Below are positions 52,063-61,377 of a stretch of 64,000 nucleotides of DNA, in pieces. Both the position numbers and the translations under genes were made by a program. Location: positions 372,001 to 436,000 of the forward strand of contig NZ_CP150355.1 in assembly GCF_051521495.1 (NCBI RefSeq). Direction: 5' to 3'. Numbering within the stretch: the stretch's first letter is position 1; each line of letters begins with the position of its first letter. A model generated the notes under the pieces. That model worked only from the letters and a program-made list of their open reading frames with translations. It was not told the origin of the DNA and ran no database searches. This DNA is from Sorangium sp051521495 (GTDB lineage: Bacteria > Myxococcota_A > Polyangia > Polyangiales > Polyangiaceae).

Positions 52063-53505
52063 TCACTGCACTGCGAACACCCCCATGCCACGGTACCGCC
52101 CCGAGCCGATCGCGACAGGGCCAGCGATTGGCTCCGCGAAGCGGACGCGAACGTGAAACATCGGACCGCTGACTTTGTCCGGGGGAAGGTACCGGTTCGC
52201 CAAGTCGGCGCCGGCGCGGAATCCCACCTTCCGCCACTCGATCTCCTTGATCGCGTCGACGACCTCCGGCTCGAATCCCGCCTGGAGGAAAGCCTTCCTC
52301 AAGAGACGTTCGGCCTTGCGAGGTGAGCGATCGTCATGACCGGGCAAGACCACGGGTGTTACGGTCGACCAGTGATCGCTGGCCGTGACATACCGGAGCA
52401 CGACCCAGTCGTTTGCCGGCAGCGGGTCGAGGAAGGCCACCGGCTCGCCCTCCCACACAAGGTCGTGCCCCGCGAGATGAGCGCGCATCCACGCGAGCTC
52501 CTCGTTGAGGCCGGGCGGCGCCGCGACCATGACGCGAGCGATTCCCTCCGTCCGGAGCCGCGGTGTGATCGTCGGAAGCGGCAGGAACGAGAGCCTGCCC
52601 CGGCCCACGTCGCGCGTGTCTGCGTCCTGCCCGTGCCCATGAACGAGCACTCCCGCCGGACCGAAGGGCCAGCCCTCGCACACCTCGGCGACCGCGTGCC
52701 GCAGCCATGCCGCGACGTCGCGCGTTCGCCGCCGTGGATCCAGCGAAAGCCGGTCGCCGGTGATCGGCTCCAGCACCCGGAACGCGATGAACGGTCGAGG
52801 CACGGGGTCGGTTGCGCGCGCATACGGCTCGATCGCGAAGGCCGAGAGCGGAGACACCGGCCGGAACGTCCCCCGGTCGAGCCGTTGGAGGAACTGCGCG
52901 TGCTTGCGCTCCAGCGCGTCGAATGTGCCCGCGATCGGGCGTCGCAGCGTCGTGCCGCCGTGCGTGCCAGGAATCCACCGCTCGCCCTCGAAGGCTCCCG
53001 CCGCGTCGCCCGCATCGCCCACCACCATGTCGATGCCCCAGCCCAGGTGCGTGATCGAGCGGGCTGCCGCGCGGAGCGTCGAGAGATGCGCGTCGAGCCC
53101 CTCTACACCCCGGAAGACGTAGTGAACCGCTGCCGGCCCGTCTTCCAGCCGCATCGGCCGCACATCCTTCTCGGTGCGGTAGTCGGCCAGGCTCGCGTCG
53201 CGACCTGCGGACCACGCCTTGGCGACCTCGTCGCCGACGTTGTCCGGCACGTAGAGCCGATAAGGCGACTCCGAGCGCGTCGCAGGCGGCGCCACGATCT
53301 CGGGGGCCGCTTGACGCTCCAGCCACCGCAGCGCCGCGACGGTGCGCGTGCGTCGCTCGGGGTCGCCCTGACGCCCCACCGACGACGCCACCAGCGCCTG
53401 GAACAGCCGAAGCGGCGACGGCGGCCACTCGGGCAGACCGTCCTCCCCGCGACCGTGGCTGTACGGCTGGAGGAAGTGGACCGTGACGCGGAGCTCAGAC
53501 GCCAT
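52063..53505 (-). CDS. csb2: type I-G Cas5-Cas6-like protein Csb2
   Basis: A 480-residue Csb2 (GSU0054-type). The Cas5-like N-terminus is VTVHFLQPYSHGRGEDGLPE followed by WPPSPLRLFQALVAS. The C-terminus has the glycine-rich RAMP loop GSGRYRGMGVFAVQ. In this subtype it combines the Cas5 role with Cas6-like crRNA processing. ATG 53505 with AAGGGG in front was preferred over GTG 53511, which overlaps the csb1 stop. It is the last gene of the effector operon. Confidence 0.9.
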   Translation of the reverse strand: MASELRVTVHFLQPYSHGRGEDGLPEWPPSPLRLFQALVASSVGRQGDPERRTRTVAALRWLERQAAPEIVAPPATRSESPYRLYVPDNVGDEVAKAWSAGRDASLADYRTEKDVRPMRLEDGPAAVHYVFRGVEGLDAHLSTLRAAARSITHLGWGIDMVVGDAGDAAGAFEGERWIPGTHGGTTLRRPIAGTFDALERKHAQFLQRLDRGTFRPVSPLSAFAIEPYARATDPVPRPFIAFRVLEPITGDRLSLDPRRRTRDVAAWLRHAVAEVCEGWPFGPAGVLVHGHGQDADTRDVGRGRLSFLPLPTITPRLRTEGIARVMVAAPPGLNEELAWMRAHLAGHDLVWEGEPVAFLDPLPANDWVVLRYVTASDHWSTVTPVVLPGHDDRSPRKAERLLRKAFLQAGFEPEVVDAIKEIEWRKVGFRAGADLANRYLPPDKVSGPMFHVRVRFAEPIAGPVAIGSGRYRGMGVFAVQ

Positions 53506-53507
53506 GA

Positions 53508-54578
53508 TCACCCCTTGGCCTTCTTGCCTTTCGCCTTCTTCTCGCCGTCGCCTGCCACATCGCGCCTGGCGCGTTCCTTGTCGAAGTCGACCGTGCGACT
53601 CTGGCCGACCCCGAAGGCCTTCGCCGCGACCTGCGCATAGGAGAGCGCCTCTTCGTGCGAGAGCGTGAAGGGCTTGCGCTCACCCGATGGATAAACTTCC
53701 TCGATCCGGCGCGGCTGGGGCTTCGACGCGTCGAGAACGAGGTTGCACCCCTGCCGCAGGTACCCCGACACGTTCGCGGTGAACGCGGTGACGGCGATGC
53801 CGAGCACGTAGCGGCGAAGGGACCTGGTCCGTTCCGGGTCGTTGCCGGCAGCCAGCAATCGAAGCGCCGCCAGGCTGAGCGTCGCCTCCCGCCGGATGCC
53901 CCCGCTCGCGATCACGCCCCCATGCGACGCGCTCGCGGGCACGTGGACGAAACCGCGCTTGCTGTAGGCGTCCTGCGTCGACTTGTCCGTCGGCTCCTCA
54001 AGCAGCTCCTGCCCCACGTATTCGATCGCCGGCACGTACTGCGCGGAGCGGGTCAGCTTGCGGACGTTGCGCGCCCGGATCGTCGACGCGAGGAGGCGCG
54101 GCGCCTTCGCCTGGGTGTCGCGCGAGTCCCAGACCCCGAAGACCAGCGACGTGGGCGCCACGCGGGCGAGCGGCCCCGCGTCGCCCTTCAAGAGCGCCTT
54201 GAACGCCTGCTGGAGCTCTTCCTGGAGCGCCGAACAACGCACCACGGCGTCGCCCGCGCGGTGTCCCGCCTCCAGCAGGCTCACGATACGGTCGCCCGCC
54301 CGGATGCCGATCTGTGGTACCAGATCCGCATAGGGAGCCTTGCCGAACATCGGCTCTATGCGGTTGGCCTGGGCGCCGACGCTATCGATCAAACAGACGT
54401 TCTCGCCGTCGGGGGGGCCATCGATGTTGTAGCCGCCCGGAAAGCCATCTCCCGCCGCGTACGTCGGGGGGAAGACGACGCCTTCTGGTCCCTCCACGGA
54501 CACCAGCTCGTCCCGGAGCACCAGGGCCGCCGGTCCGGCGTCGCCGAGAAACGCATCGAGCTTCGTGAGTTCAGACAT
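53508..54578 (-). CDS. csb1: type I-G Cas7 protein Csb1
   Basis: A 356-residue Csb1 (GSU0053-type Cas7), the backbone subunit along the crRNA. GENVCLIDSVGAQANRIEPM is a hallmark, followed by SLVFGVWDSRDTQAKAPRL and SKRGFVHVPASASHGGVIAS, then a lysine-rich tail (EKKAKGKKAKG). The preceding ribosome site GGAGGGTGG is strong, in line with the need for many copies per complex. It begins 3 bp after csb3. Confidence 0.93.
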   Translation of the reverse strand: MSELTKLDAFLGDAGPAALVLRDELVSVEGPEGVVFPPTYAAGDGFPGGYNIDGPPDGENVCLIDSVGAQANRIEPMFGKAPYADLVPQIGIRAGDRIVSLLEAGHRAGDAVVRCSALQEELQQAFKALLKGDAGPLARVAPTSLVFGVWDSRDTQAKAPRLLASTIRARNVRKLTRSAQYVPAIEYVGQELLEEPTDKSTQDAYSKRGFVHVPASASHGGVIASGGIRREATLSLAALRLLAAGNDPERTRSLRRYVLGIAVTAFTANVSGYLRQGCNLVLDASKPQPRRIEEVYPSGERKPFTLSHEEALSYAQVAAKAFGVGQSRTVDFDKERARRDVAGDGEKKAKGKKAKG

Positions 54579-54581
54579 GGA

Positions 54582-55355
54582 TCACCACCCTCCTCCGACC
54601 GCAACGGCGGAACGAAACGCCTTGTGCTTCTTCTGGCCACTACGAAACCAGTTCTCGAATCGATATTTGCGCGTCCCCGCCGTCGGCACGGCCGTGCTGA
54701 CCACTGGAGCCGCGATCGTGATCGGGAGCGGCGTCCTCCAGGTGCGGTAGGTGAACACCAGCTTCTGCTCGGTCGGCGCGGGCCGGCAGCGCTGGAGGCC
54801 TACCAGGCATAGGGCCTCGACGGCCGGGAACGCAGTGGTCGTCATCTTGAGGTCGTTCGGCGAGAAGCCCACGTCGCGCGAGTGGGCGTTCGGCGCGCGG
54901 CGCGCATCGAAGTAGAACGGCTCGACCTTCTTGGTGGGTTCGTCAGGGTCGTAGACGATCAAGCCCCGGTCGAAGAGATCCTCGGCGTGCAGCTCCGGAT
55001 CGCGGAGCGATGCCACCATCGCCTGCGCGATCCGGACGCTCTTCATACTGCCCGCCCACACCTTCAGATCGCGGCCGCCGGCGTCCTCGTCCCTCCACCA
55101 GTCGAGCCGCAGATCAAAGGGTGCTTGCACGTGGATGGGTGACGACGCGTCGTCCTCGGGGTCGACCTGGACGAGGCGCGTGCTCGTCCATCGGTCGAGC
55201 AGCCCTGACAGGGTGCACTCGGCGGCGACGATGAAGTGGCCTCCCTCGAAGTGACCGGTCGCGTCCCCCGCGAGCCTCGTCGCCAGCTCGAGGAGCCCGC
55301 AGCACGCGAAGAACTGGCCGGGGTTGGTCACGTCCACCAGGACACGGAAGCTCAT
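54582..55355 (-). CDS. csb3: type I-G small Cas8-like protein Csb3
   Basis: A 257-residue protein starting FRVLVDVTNPGQFFACCGLL, the Csb3/GSU0052 N-terminus. Later parts read FDLRLDWWRDEDAGGRDL, KVWAGSMKSVRIAQAM and PFYFDARRAPNAHSRDVGFS. It takes the Cas8 (PAM/effector large-subunit) position in this Csb3-containing form of type I-G. Its ATG overlaps the cas3 stop. Confidence 0.9.
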   Translation of the reverse strand: MSFRVLVDVTNPGQFFACCGLLELATRLAGDATGHFEGGHFIVAAECTLSGLLDRWTSTRLVQVDPEDDASSPIHVQAPFDLRLDWWRDEDAGGRDLKVWAGSMKSVRIAQAMVASLRDPELHAEDLFDRGLIVYDPDEPTKKVEPFYFDARRAPNAHSRDVGFSPNDLKMTTTAFPAVEALCLVGLQRCRPAPTEQKLVFTYRTWRTPLPITIAAPVVSTAVPTAGTRKYRFENWFRSGQKKHKAFRSAVAVGGGW

Positions 55356-57895
55356 CGCTCCACCTCCACCACCTGCGAAGGCCGCGCGCTCGCGGCGTAG
55401 TCGGCGGCCCGCACCAGCGACTCGAGATAGGCGAGGCCCCAGCGGCCGAAGCGCTTCTGCAGCGCGGCGAAGCGCGTCATCACGCGCACGCCGACCTCGC
55501 GCACGTCGAGGCCCTTCGCCTCCGGGTCGAGCTGCTCCTCCGGCGGGAAGTGCGGACGTGCGCGGCCGTGATGTGCCGCGATCAGGTGTAAGGCGAGCTC
55601 GCGCTCCTCGGGAGCCAGCTCGGCGAGGAGGCCGTCGCGCTCGGCGTCGAGAATGGACCCCAGCTCGTGACGGTAGGGGGTGATGTCGATCGGACGCATC
55701 GAGCCGCCGGACTTCGCAAGGATCCGCGCGCGATCGGTGTTTCCGATGCTCCGCTGCCACACGCGCCGGTTCTTGCCGATGTCGTGGAGCTTCGCGGCCA
55801 GCACGACGGCCCGCTTCACATCCGGGGCGAGCGGAAGGCGCTCGACGATGTGACGTGCCGCACGCTCTACGTCCGCGCTATGCACCTCTAGCAGTACAGG
55901 CTTTTCGGCGCTGCGCGAGCCCTCGTCGTCCGCGCGTAGCGGCAGCTCGTACCAGCTCCAGCGCTGGGTTCTCTCCTCCGCCCCCTCGTCCTCACCGTCG
56001 ATCTGCTCATTGTCCTCGAGGACGAGCGTCCGGATCAGGCGCATTCCCGCGGGCGGTCGCGATTCGCCCAGCAGACGCCGTCGTATGGGCCTCCCGCTCT
56101 CGTCACGCCACGCGTCGGCGACATCGATGCCGTCGCGGCTCGCCGGCATCCAGCCCTCCAGCGAAAGCAGCCCTCCCACAGGGCCGCAGTACTTGGGCGG
56201 GAGGAGCAGCGTGCAGCCCGCGAGGTTCGCCTCGTTGGTCTTTCGGTCGCCATTGATCAAGGCAGCGAGCGTGTATTCCGCGTCTACGCGCCCATTCGCG
56301 CTCACCACCCACACTGGCGCGTGCCGTGCTTCCGGATGCTTGTCCACAAGCCCCGCCAGCATGTCGAGGATCCGCAGCGTGCGATCCGTCAGCACCTCGT
56401 GCGGCTTGAGCGGGTAGTCGTCGATCAGATCCTGTGCGGGATAGCGAGCGAGAAGGTCTCCGGTCACGAGATCCACCTCCTCACGCCATGCGACGTGGGT
56501 CGTCGGCGGCTCCCACTCCGCGACGCCGTGCAGGTAGGGTGCCACCGGCGGACGACCGGGGAGCGCATCCCGGATGGTCGTCATGGCCCACGCGTCGAAG
56601 AGGATGTCGCTGGCGGTGAGCAACTGCGGCTCGGGCGCGAAAGCGGCTTGCCGCGTCTTGGGATCGAGCGAAGAGAGAGCGGCAGGCGAGGCATCGCCAT
56701 CGAGCGTTCGCAGCAGCGCGAGCGTCTCGAGGCGTCGTTGCGCGTCCCGGGCCTTGTCCGCTTCGAGGCTCGCGGGGTCCGGATGGAAGACATGGACTTC
56801 GCTGTCCGTCCGATCGCCAAAGCGATTGACCCGGCCGAAGCGCTGCGCCATCGAGTCGAAGGTCGACAGGTCGCAGGCGAGGTGATCCGCCGAGAGGTTC
56901 ACACCGACCTCGCCTGCGCTCGTGCACACGAGGTACACGGTCCCGGTTCCATCCGTCGCACCTGATCCTGGGAGGAATCGACGGAATACCGGGTCCTCCG
57001 CGACGAGCCGATCGCGCTCGAAGCCACGCATCGTTCCGGTGAGCTGCTGCACCTTCGCGTCCGCCTTGCGGAGGCGGCTCACGGCGCTCGCGACGTCCTC
57101 GACCGTGCGCAAGAAGATGAGCACGGCACGGCCCGAGGGCGTGTAGCGGAGCGCCTGGCCGACGATCTTCTCCACCAGGTCTTTATCGCCGTGCGGATGG
57201 AGCGTGAGCTTCTTGACCGCACGAAATCGCCTGGCGACGACGGGGTGGGCGATATCCTCCGCTCCGAGGCGAAGCGCCTCCGCGCCGCTCCGCGGCGTCG
57301 CGGTCAGGGCCATGATCCGCAGCGGCCATCGATCTCCCTGGCGCCTCTGCTCGACCTGGATTGTCTCGATGAGGTGCTGGAACGCGGGTTCGAGGTGCGC
57401 CTCGTCGTGTACGAGCAGCGCGTCTTGCCCGAGAAACCCCGCGTGGAGCGGGCGCGCGCGGAACCCGATCCGGTACCCGCTGAAGAGCAGGCGGCTGCCG
57501 ATCATATCGACGGTCCCACAGATCACCGCTGGGTGGGACGGGTCTGCCGACCATGCGCGATTGTCTGCCATCTGTCCTCGCAGTGTGGAGATGGCAAGCG
57601 TCTCCTGGATTCCCGCCTGTACGAGGTTCTCGCGGAGCCGCGCGACCTCGTCGGTGGTCTGATCGACGACCGTGCGTCGGTTCACCACGTAGACGAGCCG
57701 CCGCGGCACCGAGGCGCCAGCGGATCTCGCGAGCAGCCACACCGCGATCACCGACGTCTTGCCGAGGCCGGTCGGGATGTCGCAGCTCGACGGGATGTCG
57801 CCTGCAAGCAGGCGCTCATAAAGGGCACGTTGCCACGGAAAGGGCCCATTTCCTGTGAGCGCGGCAAATGCCTCGTCGAACATTCGCTTCATCAT
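55352..57895 (-). CDS. cas3: Cas3 helicase-nuclease with C-terminal HD domain
   Basis: An 847-residue Cas3. Walker A is PTGLGKTS (residues 41-48), VVNRRTVVDQT is motif Ia, the DEAH box is LLVHDEAHLEP (near 165), IMALTATP is motif III, and MAQRFGRVNRFGDR is motif VI. The HD nuclease is at the C-terminus (AAKLHDIGKNRRVWQ, YRHELGSI, IAAHHGRARPHF), the reversed order typical of type I-G (I-U). ATG 57895 follows AGAGGAGCC. It is the first gene of the effector operon and divergent from cas4-cas1. Confidence 0.95.
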   Translation of the reverse strand: MMKRMFDEAFAALTGNGPFPWQRALYERLLAGDIPSSCDIPTGLGKTSVIAVWLLARSAGASVPRRLVYVVNRRTVVDQTTDEVARLRENLVQAGIQETLAISTLRGQMADNRAWSADPSHPAVICGTVDMIGSRLLFSGYRIGFRARPLHAGFLGQDALLVHDEAHLEPAFQHLIETIQVEQRRQGDRWPLRIMALTATPRSGAEALRLGAEDIAHPVVARRFRAVKKLTLHPHGDKDLVEKIVGQALRYTPSGRAVLIFLRTVEDVASAVSRLRKADAKVQQLTGTMRGFERDRLVAEDPVFRRFLPGSGATDGTGTVYLVCTSAGEVGVNLSADHLACDLSTFDSMAQRFGRVNRFGDRTDSEVHVFHPDPASLEADKARDAQRRLETLALLRTLDGDASPAALSSLDPKTRQAAFAPEPQLLTASDILFDAWAMTTIRDALPGRPPVAPYLHGVAEWEPPTTHVAWREEVDLVTGDLLARYPAQDLIDDYPLKPHEVLTDRTLRILDMLAGLVDKHPEARHAPVWVVSANGRVDAEYTLAALINGDRKTNEANLAGCTLLLPPKYCGPVGGLLSLEGWMPASRDGIDVADAWRDESGRPIRRRLLGESRPPAGMRLIRTLVLEDNEQIDGEDEGAEERTQRWSWYELPLRADDEGSRSAEKPVLLEVHSADVERAARHIVERLPLAPDVKRAVVLAAKLHDIGKNRRVWQRSIGNTDRARILAKSGGSMRPIDITPYRHELGSILDAERDGLLAELAPEERELALHLIAAHHGRARPHFPPEEQLDPEAKGLDVREVGVRVMTRFAALQKRFGRWGLAYLESLVRAADYAASARPSQVVEVER

Positions 57896-58735
57896 GGCTC
57901 CTCTCGCAGATCCACTCGAATTGCGCCACCTGGTCGGCTATGGCTCTTTCGCCTCGGCATGGTGCACTGTCCGAGAGCTCGTCTCCCCGCGCGATGTGCG
58001 TTGCGCGAGCGGCGGAACTCGTCGATGGATGTCTCCGGCGGTGCCGCGGTGGTGGTTCGTCCAGCGTGACGAGGAGCTCGGCGAAGCTCCCGAGCAGCGG
58101 CGCGTGCCGCGAGGGCGTCTTGGAACACCGCGGTGGCGTCGTCCGCGCCGTCCCCGGCGGCTTCACGGACAGGGGGCGGCCGGCCGTGGGGCGGGACGAG
58201 GGGGACGCTCTCGAAGAACCAGGCAGCGTGGGGCGGAAGAGGCATCGCGTGGGACGTTCCATGTGCTGGACGTGCGGGGAGAGGCGCCTTCTGTTGACCA
58301 GGGCAGCTTCGCAGAAGGGCGGAGGTATGGGAAGCGTCCGATGGCGGTCGGCCGGGACTCGTCCGCGCTGCTGTGAGCGTTGCGTGCAGGCAGGTGCGGG
58401 AGGTCTTGAGCACGAGCGGCCCTCTCCCGCAGGACGCCCACGCGTCGACCATCGATGAGAGTGGCATACTCTGTGCGTGGCGGTGCCAGCGATCACGGCA
58501 GGGCCGCTGGGCCACCTCCGCCGAGCAGCGCCTCCGTCGAGCGGGGGATCTGCGGTCGCCACGGTCCACGCTACCGGTGCTACCGCCTCCATCGCGCCCT
58601 CTGCACCCGGGGGCGAAGGAGGCTCACGCGTCTACACTTACGGTTTGCCGCTCAAAATTATCACCATTTTAAGTTTTTCTCGGTTCTTGACCCCGCCGAC
58701 GGCACCAGCGTCTCATGACATCGCAAGGAGGCGCC
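57896..58735. other. divergent intergenic region between cas3 and cas4-cas1
   Basis: About 840 bp. Frames crossing it on both strands have no convincing family or start. At 58640-58690 the base composition falls sharply (CAAAATTATCACCATTTTAA and nearby), the likely promoter of cas4-cas1. No CRISPR repeats are present. A decayed gene on the - strand (fragments such as AELLVTLDEPPP near 58080) cannot be excluded. Confidence 0.5.
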
Positions 58736-60757
58736 ATGGCCGTGGAGCGAGCGCACGAGTGTGTTGCCAAGGAGCCGGTCGACCCGCTGGCGCGGGCGAA
58801 GCCGCTCCCGCGGAGGTTGCCTGTCGCGGGGGCGCCGCCGGAGCTGGTGCCGGCGCGGATGATCAACGAGGTGCTGTATTGCGAGCGCCTGCTCTACCTC
58901 GAGTGGGCGCAGGGCGAGTTCGAGGACAACGTCTTCACGGTGGAGGGCCGGAGCGTGCACAGGCGCGCGGACGTTGCGGGCGGCGAGCTGCCGCCGCGGC
59001 CGTCCGGCGAGGCGCGCGGCGCTGCCGACGAGCCGGCCGCGGCGACGACGTCTCCGGCGAAGGGGCGGCGCGCCTCGACGAAGCGGGCGGACGCCGACGA
59101 CGAGGCCGACGAGCCCGCGCCGTACGAGGCGCGCAGCGTGTGGCTGTCGTCGGAGCGGCTCGGCATCACGGCGAAGATCGATGTGGTGGAGGGCGACGCG
59201 TCGGGGCGCCTGGTCCCGATCGAGTACAAGCGCGGCCGCGCGCCGGACGTGCCCGGAGGGGCCTACTTGCCGGAGCGCGCGCAGCTCTGCGCGCACGTGC
59301 TGCTCCTGCGCGAGCACGGGTATACGTGCGACGAGGCGGCCATCTACTTCGCGGCGTCGCGCCGGCGGGTCTCGATCGCGATCGACGAGGCGCTCATCGC
59401 CACGACGCACGCGGCTGCTGCCCGCGCGCGGGAGGTGACGGCGGCCGCGGCCATTCCTCCGCCGCTCGTCGACAGCCCGAAGTGCAACGGCTGCTCGCTC
59501 GTGGGGATCTGCTTGCCCGACGAGACCAACCTCCTGCGGCGTCTCGACGGGGAGGATCTCGACGTGGCGGTGGAGGCGAAGACGGCGAAGGCCGAGAGCC
59601 CGCCCGTCGAGGCCGATGGGTCGGAGGAGCTGGAGGGCCCGCTGGACGTGGACCCGTGGGGGCTCGCCGGCGCGGCGGGCGCGGAGGCGAGGTCCGAGGA
59701 CGCGGACGAGCAAGCCGGGGCGGAGCTCAGGCGCCTCCACCCGGCGCGGGACGACAAGCTCCCCGTCTACGTGCAGGAGCAGGGCGCGCGCATCGGGCTC
59801 GCGGGGGAGCGGCTCGTGATCACCAGCCGTGCCGGCGGGCACACGGAGGCGCGGCTCTCGAACACGTCGCAGGTCGCGCTGCTCGGCAACGTGCAGATCT
59901 CGACGCAGGCGATGCGGGCGCTGCTGGAGCGGGGGATACCGCTCTGCTTCATGACGTACGGCGGCTACTACCTGGGCCGGGCGACGGGCCTCGAGTCGAG
60001 GAACGTGGAGCTCCGGGTCGCGCAGCACCGCGCCGCGGCGGACGAGGCGTTCTGCCTGTCGTTCGCGCGCGGCGTCGTTGTGTCGAAGATCAAGAACGCG
60101 AGGACGCTGCTCCGGCGCAACCACGCGGCGCCCGAGGCGGCGGTGCTGTCGGAGCTCGACCAGCTCGCGCGCAAGGCCCCGGAGGCGCCGTCGTTGCCGT
60201 CGCTGCTCGGGATCGAGGGGACGGCGGCGCGGGTGTATTTCGGGGCGTTCGCGGGCATGTTGAAGGGCGCGGGCGAGGCGAGGGGCGAGTTCGACCTGGA
60301 GGGGAGGAACCGGCGGCCGCCGCGCGATCCGGTGAACGCGCTGCTGTCGCTGGCTTACGCGCTGCTCGCGAAGGATCTCGCGACGACGCTCGGCACGGTC
60401 GGGCTGGATCCGCTGCTCGGGTTCTATCACCAGCCGCGCTTCGGGCGGCCGGCGCTGGCGCTGGATCTGATGGAGGAGTTCCGGCCCATCGTGGCGGACT
60501 CGGTGGTCGTTGCGGCGATCAACAACGGCGTTGTGGCGCCGGACGATTTCCAGCGCTTCGGCGGCGCGGTGGCGCTGCGGCCTGCGGGGCGCAAGAAGTT
60601 CCTCCTGGCCTACGAGCGGCGGATGGACCAGCTGGTGACGCACCCGGTGTTCGGATACCGGATCAGCTACCGCCGGGTGCTGGAGGTGCAGGCGCGGCTG
60701 CTCGCGCGGGTGCTGCTCGGCGAGGTGGGGGCATACCCATCGTTCCGGACGAGGTGA
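58736..60757 (+). CDS. cas4-cas1: Cas4-Cas1 fusion protein
   Basis: A 673-residue adaptation protein; ATG 58736 follows AAGGAGG. In the Cas4 part (about residues 35-270), INEVLYCERLLYLEW carries the first Fe-S cysteine, GRSVHRRADV and IDVVEGDASGRLVPIEYKRG the RecB nuclease residues, and CNGCSLVGIC the other cysteines. A low-complexity 40-residue insert (about 85-125) splits it. After a charged linker, Cas1 (about 340-673) has LLGNVQISTQAMRALLERGI, LLGIEGTAARVYFGAF (metal Glu), and FYHQPRFGRPALALDLMEEF (His and acid). It cuts and integrates PAM-selected spacers; fusion of this kind is usual in type I-G. Confidence 0.95.
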   Translation: MAVERAHECVAKEPVDPLARAKPLPRRLPVAGAPPELVPARMINEVLYCERLLYLEWAQGEFEDNVFTVEGRSVHRRADVAGGELPPRPSGEARGAADEPAAATTSPAKGRRASTKRADADDEADEPAPYEARSVWLSSERLGITAKIDVVEGDASGRLVPIEYKRGRAPDVPGGAYLPERAQLCAHVLLLREHGYTCDEAAIYFAASRRRVSIAIDEALIATTHAAAARAREVTAAAAIPPPLVDSPKCNGCSLVGICLPDETNLLRRLDGEDLDVAVEAKTAKAESPPVEADGSEELEGPLDVDPWGLAGAAGAEARSEDADEQAGAELRRLHPARDDKLPVYVQEQGARIGLAGERLVITSRAGGHTEARLSNTSQVALLGNVQISTQAMRALLERGIPLCFMTYGGYYLGRATGLESRNVELRVAQHRAAADEAFCLSFARGVVVSKIKNARTLLRRNHAAPEAAVLSELDQLARKAPEAPSLPSLLGIEGTAARVYFGAFAGMLKGAGEARGEFDLEGRNRRPPRDPVNALLSLAYALLAKDLATTLGTVGLDPLLGFYHQPRFGRPALALDLMEEFRPIVADSVVVAAINNGVVAPDDFQRFGGAVALRPAGRKKFLLAYERRMDQLVTHPVFGYRISYRRVLEVQARLLARVLLGEVGAYPSFRTR

Positions 60758-60838
60758 GGGAGTCGTTCCGGACCGGACGAGGTGAGGGAGTCGTTCCGGG
60801 CCGGACGTGGTGAGGGGGTCGTTCCGGACGAGGTGAAC
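60741..60838. repeat. 23-28-bp tandem repeat at the cas1 stop
   Basis: Four units starting CGTTCCGG and holding GAGGTGAGGG(A/G)GT (60741-60763, 60764-60791, 60792-60819, partial 60820-60838). The first unit contains the last cas1 codons and its TGA. Units lack spacers and are not CRISPR repeats. They fill most of the cas1-cas2 gap. Confidence 0.85.
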
Positions 60839-60903
60839 GAGGCAAGAGCGCGGGAGCGCGAGGGGCGAGGGAGCGGCGGAGAGGGCGAGCGAAGGAGGCC
60901 GGC

Positions 60904-61194
60904 GTGAGGCAGAGCTACATCGTGAGTTACGACGTCTGTGATCCGAAGCGGCTGCGCAAGATCTTCAAGGCGATGCGGGGGTACGGCGACTGGCTGCAGC
61001 TCTCGGTGTGGCAGTGCGAGCTGAGCCGGAGGGAGCTCGTGGAGCTGCGGCGCGATCTCGGGCAGATCATCGATTCGAAGGTGGACCAGGTGCTGATCAT
61101 CGACATCGGTCCGGCGAACGGGCGCGGGCTGAGCGCCATCGCGTCCCTCGGGAGGGCGTACGTCCCGTCGGAGCGGGTGGCCGTGGTGGTGTGA
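60904..61194 (+). CDS. cas2: CRISPR adaptation protein Cas2
   Basis: A 96-residue Cas2 from GTG 60904. YIVSYDVCDPKRLRKIFKAM has the catalytic-type aspartate on strand 1. WLQLSVWQCELSRRELVEL and VDQVLIIDIGPANGRG complete the ferredoxin-like fold. It bridges two Cas1 dimers in the integrase. No array follows in the 183 bp downstream. Confidence 0.94.
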   Translation: MRQSYIVSYDVCDPKRLRKIFKAMRGYGDWLQLSVWQCELSRRELVELRRDLGQIIDSKVDQVLIIDIGPANGRGLSAIASLGRAYVPSERVAVVV

Positions 61195-61377
61195 GGCGCT
61201 GCGCTGGCGGGGGAGGGGGACGCTCGAGCCTGCCGCGTGCGGGGTGCGGCGCTCGCAGGGGGCGACCTGATCGATGCGGGAAACGCGGACCGATCCATCG
61301 GCCGGGCGCGTCGCCATGCTGGCGGGAGGAACGTCGAGGCGAAGGTCGTGAGGAGGGGAGCCTTCGGCGAGCTGTCG

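Noticed and set aside
57868..58592. Additional gene (for example a regulator) between cas3 and cas4-cas1
   Set aside because: Overlapping frames on both strands look like shadows; no start, fold or family could be supported.
60741..60838. CRISPR array between cas1 and cas2
   Set aside because: Units are adjacent with no unique spacers, and the first overlaps the cas1 coding end.
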